In this document: in pieces, positions 1 to 5,576 of the stretch
Numbering within the stretch: the stretch's first letter is position 1
Layout: each line of letters begins with the position of its first letter
Source: Thermoplasmata archaeon
Lineage (GTDB): Archaea > Thermoplasmatota > Thermoplasmata > Thermoplasmatales > Thermoplasmataceae
Reading direction: 5' to 3'
Assembly: GCA_021806345.1 (NCBI GenBank)
Contig: JAJZXP010000216.1
Span: forward strand, 1 to 5,677
Length of the DNA: 5,677 nucleotides
Notes under the pieces: model-generated
Databases searched by the model: none
Told to the model about the DNA's origin: nothing
The model's input: only the letters and a program-made list of their open reading frames with translations
Translations under genes and position numbers: made by a program

Positions 1-34
1 GATTCCTATATGTACATCTAATGTATCTAATAAA

Positions 35-427
35 ATGCCCAGGGGATACACCAGTTCTAATACATCAGTTCATTTCATGAACTATCATTTTGTCTGGTGC
101 CCTGAATACAGGAGAAAAGTAATTGTCGATGATGTTGAAACCCGGTTACAGGACATAATCAGGAATACTGCAGGGGAGAACAACCGGGAGATCATTGCAC
201 TGGAAACCATGCCGGATCATGTTCACCTGCTCATAAAAGCTGATCCGACAATAACACCAAACAACATTATTGCAAGGATAAAGGGCAGGAGTTCCATTAT
301 ACTGAGTAACGAATTCTCCACCCTCACAAGCAGATTGCCCACACTGTGGACACGGAGCTGTTTTGTCTCCACGCATGGACAAGTATTGCTGTCTCCAACG
401 ATCTTGAATGCACTAACATGTAAATAG
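35..427 (+). CDS. tnpA: IS200/IS605-family transposase TnpA, altered C-terminus, probably inactive
   Basis: This 130-residue frame reads as a Y1 (HUH) single-strand transposase, which would cut and rejoin the ends of its element as single-stranded DNA. The family's N-terminal signature is present (NYHFVWCPEYRRKV, residues 16-29). The metal-binding HUH motif lies in MPDHVHLLIK (H62 and H64), followed by IKGRSS (82-87) and LPTLWTRSCFVSTHGQV (101-117). Related proteins continue after this point with a helix carrying the nucleophilic tyrosine, typically in a YIExQ context. Here the frame instead ends in TILNALTCK with no tyrosine, so the protein is probably catalytically dead. The ATG at 35 fits the family's normal N-terminus. 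No tnpB follows. The left end of the element may lie outside the window. Family assignment is confident; loss of activity is inferred. Confidence 0.85.
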   Translation: MPRGYTSSNTSVHFMNYHFVWCPEYRRKVIVDDVETRLQDIIRNTAGENNREIIALETMPDHVHLLIKADPTITPNNIIARIKGRSSIILSNEFSTLTSRLPTLWTRSCFVSTHGQVLLSPTILNALTCK

Positions 428-438
428 CATTTAGTAAT

Positions 439-462
439 AATACTATGCATATGCACAGTATT
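439..462. repeat. 24-bp near-perfect palindrome after tnpA
   Basis: AATACTATGCAT is followed directly by ATGCACAGTATT. The two 12-base arms pair with a single A/C mismatch (445 against 456). The palindrome starts 12 bases after the tnpA stop and ends 14 bases before the ATG of the next transposase relic. IS200/IS605 elements carry imperfect hairpins at their ends, so this could be the right-end structure of the tnpA element. It could equally be a transcription terminator or a remnant of the second element's left end. I could not match it to the region upstream of tnpA. Confidence 0.6.
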
Positions 463-475
463 GACACCGAAAACC

Positions 476-1444
476 ATGGGAAAAAACACAGGGTATCAGG
501 AGATTGGGTAAACCTTACAGGGACCAGAGGAAATGGAAGGAATACAATGAAGAACTTGTAATAAGGGGAAAGATGATCTTTGATCCGGATTTCAGGGATC
601 AGTGGGAATCAGAACTGAAAACAATGAACATGGGAAAGAGGGGGATCGCCATACCTCTTTCCTGAATCGTTCATGAGCCTCATGGTGATCTGGCACCAGT
701 ATCTTGTTTACAGGGGACTGGAAGGCATTGCAAGATACCTGGTGGATCTTGGCATAATACTATATTACGGCGACTAGACAACAGTATGGCACAGAATACA
801 TGACATGAAGCCTGTTCTGAACATATCAGGCATGAAATATGCAGAGATCGGCACCGATGGAACAGGAATGAAATCGAACAATGCCGGATCTTACAGGATA
901 ACGAAATATGGAGATCCGGATGCAAAGAGGAGAAAGCATCTTGTTGTCATAATCACCGCTGATGTCAGAACGAAAAGGATCATGGGAATTGAAGCGCATA
1001 TTGAGGGGGACAGGCCCATCGGAGCCTGAAACTGCACAGAAATATGTCATGGATGCAGTCATGAAAGGAATAAAAGTTACAGAATTCTATGGTGACGGCG
1101 CATTCGACACCAATGATCTCTTCACACTGGTTCATACCATTGGTGCATCGCCCATCATAAAGATAAGGAAGAATGCATCCACTGATCACCACAGAGGATC
1201 GAAATACCGCAGGAAAGCCGTAAGGGAATACAGGGAGAAGGGGTACAGGCAGCCGGCGGTAGAGAATAACTATGGCATGAGATGGCCGGGGACAGAAGGA
1301 GTATTCTCCGCAGTCAAGAGGAAATTCGGTGAGAACTGTGTCAGCCGATCAGTTAAGGGTCTGGAAGCTGAGGGATACCAGAGGACCTGGGTGTATGACT
1401 ATATAAATCAGAGGGCAAAAACGGAGGAGAAATCTCAGAATTAA
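476..1444 (+). pseudogene. Broken DDE transposase (IS4/IS5-type), three frameshifts and one amber
   Basis: The gene can be followed across three frames. It starts at the ATG at 476 (MGKNTGYQEIG). It shifts at about 506-508 into a frame reading KPYRDQRKWKEYNEELVIRG, and again at 640-644 into SPYLFPESFMSLMVIWHQY. It meets TAG at 775-777 inside YYGD*TTVWHRIHDMKP, and shifts a third time at 1005-1009 into GPSEPETAQKY, running to the TAA at 1442-1444. Removing one base at each shift gives 966 nt, a whole number of codons (321 residues). The likely catalytic acids survive: Asp in IGTDGTGMK (codon 856-858), Asp in FYGDGAFDTND (1094-1096) and Glu in PGTEGVFSAVKRKF (1295-1297). The product would have been a cut-and-paste transposase acting on its own terminal repeats. 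I could not identify those repeats in the flanks. The separate short frames inside this span are fragments of this one gene. Confidence 0.88.
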
Positions 1445-1500
1445 AGGGAAATTGGAAGGAAATCAGGAGAATAGTTGGCAGTTAAGCTGATTGGAAATTA

Positions 1501-1565
1501 ATTGTTAAACACAGCAGTAATATTGTAAACGTTTATATGGGGTATATTTATTCTTAAAATATAGT
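1501..1565 (+). promoter_or_regulatory. Promoter region of the helical protein/PIN pair, with possible operator
   Basis: This AT-rich stretch lies between the transposase relic and the next gene. It has several TATA-like sequences: TTTATAT near 1532-1538, TATATTTA near 1543-1550 and TTAAAATATA at 1554-1563. The last sits about 30 bases upstream of the ATG at 1593, the spacing expected of an archaeal TATA box feeding a leaderless or nearly leaderless transcript. Two near-identical motifs, ATTGTTAAAC (1501-1510) and ATTGTAAAC (1522-1530), lie about two helical turns apart. The second overlaps a perfect palindrome, TAAACGTTTA (1526-1535). A protein dimer could bind here, but that is speculative. 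Confidence 0.4.
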
Positions 1566-1592
1566 TGAATTAGTGTATATCAATCTTAATGG

Positions 1593-2318
1593 ATGGAAAT
1601 GATAGAAATGTTTGAGCATATCGAAGCATTGTCTCCGAAATCTGAAATTGTTAAGGAATTAAAAAAGAGATCCATGAACATGTTTAACGGAATACCAGAG
1701 GGCAGCGGAGAGAGAAATAGAGCTAAATTATATAAAAAATACCAGAAGATTATGGAAGAACAAATTCTCCCTAGGCAAGACGAGTTTATTGATGCTCTCA
1801 CTGATCTTGTTAAAGATTATCCAAGTGAAAATGAAATAAAGAAAGCTAAAGATCTATTCTTAGAAGTTCTCAAGACAAAAGTCAAAGAAAGTGTGGAAGA
1901 TAAAGAAGAAGGAGTGAGTTTAGCAGAAAGAATTACTATGCTGGAAGCTAGTATTCCTTTGGAGGAAAAAAATAATCTTTATAGGGGAGAACTTAAGGAA
2001 TTAAAGAAAACAATGGAGAAAGTAATAACCGAAATGGTTAAACTTAATTGGGCTGAACTTAGCGAGGAAGACTCAGAACGTCTTTACGCTTTCTCAGAAG
2101 TAATTTCAATGTCTAGTTCTATTATAGATTCGTTGTTATCGGAATTATCTTTGAACAGCAGAGCAGACTTGGGGAAAGGAATCTCGGTGTTGTTTTATCT
2201 TGTTCTTCGTGCAGATGCATATCTGTTGGGTAAAATTTCACGCGATTCACTTACTTGGACAATATCCTCGGTACAAACTTATGCTTACGCAAATGCTACT
2301 TATCTAATTGCAAACTAA
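1593..2318 (+). CDS. Unrecognised charged helical protein, partner of the PIN-like gene
   Basis: I do not recognise a family in this 241-residue protein. It is rich in Glu and Lys and looks almost entirely alpha-helical. The stretches likeliest to form long helices or short coiled coils are residues 18-30, 43-60, 80-105 and 125-150. A less charged C-terminal part (about 190-241) includes GISVLFYLVLRADAYLL, which is amphipathic to hydrophobic but interrupted by charged residues, so I do not call a membrane segment with confidence. There is no signal peptide, Cys cluster or obvious DNA-binding motif. The stop codon lies 7 bases before the ATG of the PIN-like gene, so the two are almost surely co-transcribed. 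By analogy with toxin-antitoxin loci, the gene before a PIN nuclease may be its antidote or targeting partner, but it is much larger than usual VapB proteins. No clear ribosome-binding site precedes the ATG at 1593. An out-of-frame ATG at 1589 opens only an 8-codon frame. Confidence 0.75.
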   Translation: MEMIEMFEHIEALSPKSEIVKELKKRSMNMFNGIPEGSGERNRAKLYKKYQKIMEEQILPRQDEFIDALTDLVKDYPSENEIKKAKDLFLEVLKTKVKESVEDKEEGVSLAERITMLEASIPLEEKNNLYRGELKELKKTMEKVITEMVKLNWAELSEEDSERLYAFSEVISMSSSIIDSLLSELSLNSRADLGKGISVLFYLVLRADAYLLGKISRDSLTWTISSVQTYAYANATYLIAN

Positions 2319-2325
2319 GATCTAA

Positions 2326-3057
2326 ATGTCTATATTTTACCCTGATACGTCAACCATCATGTCACTATTTGACGAAACAGAGCCGCTTCACAATAAAGCA
2401 AAGGATATTTTGCGCCAATACAAAATAATGGATGTCTTTGTGTCTACAATAGTTCAAACTGAATGGCAGAGCAGGACAATGAGAGAACACAGAGAACTAG
2501 TGCTGAAGACGATAGTATTAATAGACGCCAAAAAGGGTAAAGGAGATTCTATGATGACTGCCACAAAATTTAACGTATTGGTTGATAATGCCGCAAACAT
2601 AATCCGAAGTAAACCTACTATTGAAAGCAGAAAATTAGATAGGGCTAGAGCAAACCTACAAAAGGAAATCGCGCGTTCATTCAATAGCATTTCAGGTGCA
2701 CCTGTTACAAGCCGTTCAATAGATTATCTCAAAGAGCAAATAATTCGTATAAACTATGCTTTTTATGAAAAAGGCCAAGGTGTAATTGGATTCTTTATTC
2801 GGCATGGCTATAGGCATCCGGGCGTAAACGAAGATGTCGATAGTGCCGTGAAACAGTTTTTATCTGAACACGAAACCGGACTAGAAACACAAGATTCCAT
2901 GGTCCTTGCAGATTTGTTAAGATATGCCGCGTCAGATTCAAACAATTATGACTTTGTAGTTGGGGATAAGAACTTTTATAAAAAGGGAAAGGAATACATT
3001 AAATTGTATGATGATGTGGCATCGAGAGTTAAATTCAAACTTCTTTCGGCTCCGTGA
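2326..3057 (+). CDS. PIN-like domain protein with long central insertion, putative ribonuclease
   Basis: This 243-residue protein has the landmarks of a PIN-like metal-dependent ribonuclease. They are a first strand ending in an aspartate (IFYPDTSTIMSLF, D7), a helix glutamate (VQTEWQSR, E46), a third acid in QDSMVLADLLRYAA (D190, with D196 as alternative) and a fourth in FVVGDKNFY (D214). This is the usual D-E-D-D order, with VVGDKNF matching the family's T/G-D-x-x-F turn. VapC-type PIN toxins are usually about 130-150 residues. Here some 140 residues separate the second and third acids, holding a Lys/Arg-rich helical segment (about 95-120) and an aromatic region (NYAFYEKGQGVIGFFIRHGYRHPG, read in parts over 143-166). 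The insertion may recognise RNA or contact the upstream partner. The gene follows its partner after 7 bases. The PIN call rests on motifs only; substrate and toxicity are unknown. Confidence 0.7.
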   Translation: MSIFYPDTSTIMSLFDETEPLHNKAKDILRQYKIMDVFVSTIVQTEWQSRTMREHRELVLKTIVLIDAKKGKGDSMMTATKFNVLVDNAANIIRSKPTIESRKLDRARANLQKEIARSFNSISGAPVTSRSIDYLKEQIIRINYAFYEKGQGVIGFFIRHGYRHPGVNEDVDSAVKQFLSEHETGLETQDSMVLADLLRYAASDSNNYDFVVGDKNFYKKGKEYIKLYDDVASRVKFKLLSAP

Positions 3058-3283
3058 ATTAAATAGTCCTTTGTAATTCAAAAGTGAATTTGATGATCTC
3101 CGTATAAAAGTAATTATAAAGAATGCATGATCAATTTAGAGTATTAATTTTACAAGTTTTTATATTGCCATCGGGAAATGTTCCAGAGGAGGTATCATTA
3201 ATCTTACACAATTTTTAGGACATTACGCACGATAACATTTAGACCCCGTTATAATTGTAAGATATAACAAAGAAGGGATTGAT
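3058..3283. other. Intergenic region between PIN-like and HEPN-like genes
   Basis: These 226 bases contain no convincing gene. A small hairpin, AATTCA-AAAG-TGAATT (3075-3090), lies just after the PIN-like gene and might aid termination, though its stem is only 6 bp and AT-rich. TATA-like sequences occur near 3103-3120 (GTATAAAAG, AATTATAAAG), at 3157-3166 (TTTTTATATT) and near 3249-3257 (GTTATAATT). Any of these could drive the next gene. A Shine-Dalgarno-like AGAGGAGGT sits at 3185-3193 with no ATG, GTG or TTG at usable distance. Confidence 0.45.
3271..3277 (+). promoter_or_regulatory. Ribosome-binding site supporting the TTG start
   Basis: AGAAGGG lies 6 bases before the TTG at 3284 and resembles a Shine-Dalgarno sequence. 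No ATG or GTG start in the same frame is available nearby, so this site is the main reason for taking TTG as the start codon of the HEPN-like gene. Confidence 0.5.
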
Positions 3284-4270
3284 TTGACTGAAACAAATAT
3301 TCTGGAGATTAGAGCTTCTCAGATCAGGTCTATCGTTGCTGAATATTTACAGTGTCTTAAAGAGAATTTTCCAAGAGTAATTTCCGGGCATTATGACCCA
3401 AGAAATGTTATCATCCAGTCTTCAATGATTTCCCCATGCGACAATAAATTGCAGATCATCAACAAAGCTAGAATGGAGCTCCTTGATTTTGAAGCTTATG
3501 AGAAAACTGCAATTTTTCTGATTGACATTGAGAGGTATCTTGTGAATTTTGACCATTATTTTTATTGGTCATTCGGGGCAGATATTTTGCAAGTAATGAG
3601 TGGGAAATTAAATTCAGTAGATCCTGATATTATCCAGCGGTTTTTCCTGCTGATGGACGTAATTTTCAGTAGAACATATAATCCTTGGGAAACTCCGGAC
3701 ACAAGAAGGGTTAGGGAAGCACAAAATGCTTTGTTGCCAAGAATGTATAGCCAAGCCAAAGAACATATTATCATTGCTCACCTGGCCTATCCACTCATTG
3801 ATGGGTTGTTAAAAGAACACTGGAATAACTGCGTACAGGATAACCGGAATAATCCAGAGTTATCACAAAAGCAATTTTTGTCTGAGGATGGGGAGAACGT
3901 GCCGTTGAATAGGTTATTAAGATCCAAAATCTCTAATCTGGCATCTCTCCTGAGGGGAGTTGAACATTTCACCAAAAACAGTTTGTTGAAAGAAAATCTG
4001 TCATTATTTAGGGAACATTTTAAAGAAGCCTTTTCAGAAATGTATAATGATGGAAAGCCATATGATATCATCTTCAATCAGCGTAACTCACTGCTTCATG
4101 GGGGAAAACCTTGGGAAAGATTGTTTGCTGCCCTCGTTAATCTGGTATTCGTTCTCATCAATGCGTTTTTCAATGAAAAAGAGTTTAAGCAAGCGAAACA
4201 ACAGGTAATTCAAAGATTATCTCAGAACTTTACTCCGTTCCAAAATATGTCATACTATCCCCCCATATAA
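3284..4270 (+). CDS. HEPN-like protein, putative ribonuclease/abortive-infection type
   Basis: The 328-residue product has a C-terminal FNQRNSLLHGG segment (264-274). R267 and H272 form the R-x4-H motif that marks HEPN ribonuclease domains, with an Asn directly after the Arg as often seen, and a hydrophobic helix follows (FAALVNLVFVLINAFF, 281-296). The segment AHLAYPLIDGLLKEHW (165-180) looks like the first helix of such a domain, in the style of Apea-like HEPN proteins. The N-terminal 140 residues are helical and aromatic-rich, and I do not recognise them. HEPN proteins commonly cleave RNA in toxin-antitoxin, abortive-infection and other defence systems. The soluble composition points to the cytoplasm. 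No antitoxin-like gene (MNT or similar) is adjacent, so it may act alone or be an orphan. It starts at TTG with AGAAGGG upstream and converges on the HsdR remnant. The HEPN call rests on one motif and its context. Confidence 0.65.
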   Translation: MTETNILEIRASQIRSIVAEYLQCLKENFPRVISGHYDPRNVIIQSSMISPCDNKLQIINKARMELLDFEAYEKTAIFLIDIERYLVNFDHYFYWSFGADILQVMSGKLNSVDPDIIQRFFLLMDVIFSRTYNPWETPDTRRVREAQNALLPRMYSQAKEHIIIAHLAYPLIDGLLKEHWNNCVQDNRNNPELSQKQFLSEDGENVPLNRLLRSKISNLASLLRGVEHFTKNSLLKENLSLFREHFKEAFSEMYNDGKPYDIIFNQRNSLLHGGKPWERLFAALVNLVFVLINAFFNEKEFKQAKQQVIQRLSQNFTPFQNMSYYPPI

Positions 4271-4327
4271 AATGGGTTGATCCTTTACGAATCCTTCTTG
4301 TCAATCTTCTATAAAACTATAGGATCA
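4262..4327. terminator. Possible bidirectional terminator between convergent genes
   Basis: The 63-base gap between the two convergent stop codons, together with the end of the HEPN-like gene, holds three inverted repeats. CCCAT-ATAAA-ATGGG (4262-4276) has the HEPN-like gene's stop codon in its loop. TGATCCT (4278-4284) pairs with AGGATCA (4321-4327). CTATA-AAAC-TATAG lies at 4309-4322. A pyrimidine-rich stretch (about 4289-4310) lies between them. This fits a termination region for both strands, but no long T-run follows any stem. Confidence 0.35.
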
Positions 4328-4333
4328 TGAAGA

Positions 4334-5095
4334 TTAGTTTACCAACTCATACCCAAGTAATTTCGCCTGCTCCAGTACGATGATTGTGGCTTTCTCCTGC
4401 TTGTCAGACGGATATCCATACTTCTTCAGGATCTTCTTCACTATGAGCCTGAGTTTCGCCTGGTCATTCTCACGGACGGACCAGTCTATGGTTATGTTCT
4501 TCTTTACCGTAACCACTAGTTCTTTAGCGATTTTTCTAAGTGCTTCATCACCAAGAACCTCCTTTGCACTCTCATTATCTGCCAGAGCGTCATAGAATGC
4601 TACCTCATCCTCATTTAATCCAAGATTCTTTCCCCTGTTCTGCTCCTCCCTGATCTTCTTTGCCAGGTCTATGAGTTCCTGTATAATCTCGGCTGTCTCA
4701 ATACTCTTGTTTGTATATGCCTTGATGGCCTTTTCCAACAGATCAAGGAACGATTTCTGCTGAACAATATTCCTCTTTAGTCTTATCCTGATCTGATCAT
4801 TAAGGAGTTTCTTCAGCATCTCAAATGCAAGATTCCTTTGCGGCATGTCCTTCACTTCCGCAAGGAACTCATCTGACAGTATAGATATATCAGGCTTATT
4901 CAGGCCAGCCGCTGCGAAGATATCGATCACACGATCCGATACAAGTGCTTTTGATAGTATTTGCTTTATCGCTGTTTCAGATTCACCTGAATCCACCCTT
5001 CTTGATTCGGTGTTCTTTATGAGTGCTGATCTAACAGCCTGGAAGAATCCAACATCATCCCTGATTCTGAGGGTAGAGGTTATAGCAGACCGCCT
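4334..5095 (-). pseudogene. hsdR: C-terminal remnant of type I restriction enzyme subunit HsdR
   Basis: The open frame encodes 253 residues that read as the C-terminal helical region (DUF3387-type) of HsdR, the ATP-dependent translocase and nuclease subunit of type I restriction enzymes. Recognisable stretches, in order, are IRDDVGFFQAVRSALIK, AIKQILSKALVSDRVIDIF, AAGLNKPDISILSDEFL, LAFEMLKKLLNDQI, FYDALADNESAKEVLGDEAL, NITIDWSVRENDQAKLR and KKYGYPSDKQEKA. The C-terminus is complete, ending in GYELVN. Full HsdR proteins run to roughly 1000 residues. The PD-(D/E)xK nuclease and the helicase motor are both absent, and similarity fades just before an in-frame TAG at 5096-5098. A GTG at 4996 could start a 220-residue product, but similarity extends upstream of it, so it is not a natural start. 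The tail is open and well conserved, suggesting a fairly recent deletion. No hsdM or hsdS is in the window. Confidence 0.9.
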
Positions 5096-5338
5096 CTACG
5101 AATCAAAAATAAGCGATTTAAGAGGGGGTGATGGAAATCTAATGGTAAATTATGCGCCCCATTTCTGTTTTAGTTCTCCATCAGAGGGTGCTTACTTTTA
5201 TTCAACTATTAATATATCCTAAAGTGGAGACTGGGAGCATATAAAGAAAGTCAAAAATTCTTAAGATACACGTACGATTTCATTGATTGCAAAGGTAGTT
5301 TTTGTAATGATTTCTTAAAAACTAAACCGTATATAGAA
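5096..5338. other. Gene-free stretch between the hsdR remnant and tRNA-Val
   Basis: No coding sequence is recognisable on either strand here. It begins where HsdR similarity ends and finishes at the 3' end of the tRNA gene, so it contains the breakpoint that removed the rest of hsdR. The composition is AT-rich, with a short G-run at 5123-5127. I found no copy of the tRNA 3' end that would mark an attachment site. Confidence 0.5.
5317..5321 (-). terminator. Possible T-run terminator of tRNA-Val
   Basis: Read on the - strand, GTTTTTAAG gives a run of five T about 18 bases after the discriminator base of the tRNA. Archaeal RNA polymerase often stops at T-runs without a hairpin, so this is a reasonable 3' end for the precursor transcript. 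Confidence 0.4.
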
Positions 5339-5411
5339 TGGGCCCGACCGGATTTGAACCGGTGACCACCGCCTTGTAAGGGCGGTATCATAACCACTAG
5401 ACTACGAGCCC
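5339..5411 (-). tRNA. tRNA-Val (anticodon UAC)
   Basis: The - strand folds into a standard 73-nt tRNA. The acceptor stem is GGGCTCG with CGGGCCC (one T-G wobble). The anticodon arm is CCGCC-CTTACAA-GGCGG with anticodon TAC (complement of 5376-5378), which reads valine GUA and, by wobble, other GUN codons. The T arm is ACCGG-TTCAAAT-CCGGT. The discriminator is A (5339), and the following bases, TTC, show that CCA is not encoded and must be added after transcription, as is common in archaea. There is no intron. The 3' end faces the hsdR remnant and the accessory genes, the side where integrating elements usually insert. Confidence 0.97.
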
Positions 5412-5430
5412 CTTCTCTGTGAATTTAACT

Positions 5431-5443
5431 CATTATAATAAAT
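5431..5443 (-). promoter_or_regulatory. TATA box of tRNA-Val
   Basis: On the - strand, ATTTATTATAATG is centred about 26 bases upstream of the tRNA 5' end (5411). That is the spacing expected for an archaeal TATA box starting transcription at or very near the mature tRNA. Confidence 0.55.
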
Positions 5444-5523
5444 TTCTCTATATTATAACGAAATGTTGAAACCACCGTTTTCTTTTTTGGGTTAATGTGT
5501 ATTGTTACTAATCTCAGTATGGG

Positions 5524-5537
5524 AAAATTATAAATAG
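5524..5537 (+). promoter_or_regulatory. BRE/TATA promoter of the aquaporin-family gene
   Basis: GAAAA directly followed by TTATAAATAG (5528-5537) is a strong archaeal BRE-plus-TATA arrangement. Transcription would start roughly at 5555-5560, giving a short leader of about 20 bases to the TTG start at 5577. Confidence 0.6.
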
Positions 5538-5576
5538 TATTATTAACCGGATTAATATGAGTCACCGGATAATCAA

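Noticed and set aside
775..777. Pyrrolysine or other recoding of TAG
   Set aside because: The gene carries three frameshifts as well, so simple decay explains it, and nothing in the window suggests a recoding system.
805..1029. A separate 74-residue gene
   Set aside because: It is the middle segment of the same broken transposase. It continues upstream through an amber codon in the same frame and stops only because of the third frameshift.
962..1444. A separate 160-residue transposase gene
   Set aside because: It is the 3' part of the frameshifted transposase that starts at 476. The second catalytic Asp and the Glu are in this frame, and the first Asp is in the preceding frame.
1589..1615. 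A functional 8-codon leader peptide overlapping the start at 1593
   Set aside because: The ATG at 1589 is followed by only eight sense codons with no ribosome-binding site. It is most likely chance, though it makes the start choice slightly uncertain.
4334..4996. A complete stand-alone gene starting at GTG 4996
   Set aside because: HsdR similarity (FFQAVRSALIK and upstream) continues at least 70 bases 5' of this GTG in the same frame, so the GTG is internal to a truncated gene.
4845..5222. A + strand gene of 125 residues
   Set aside because: Most of it lies antisense to the clear HsdR remnant. It has no recognisable protein features of its own.
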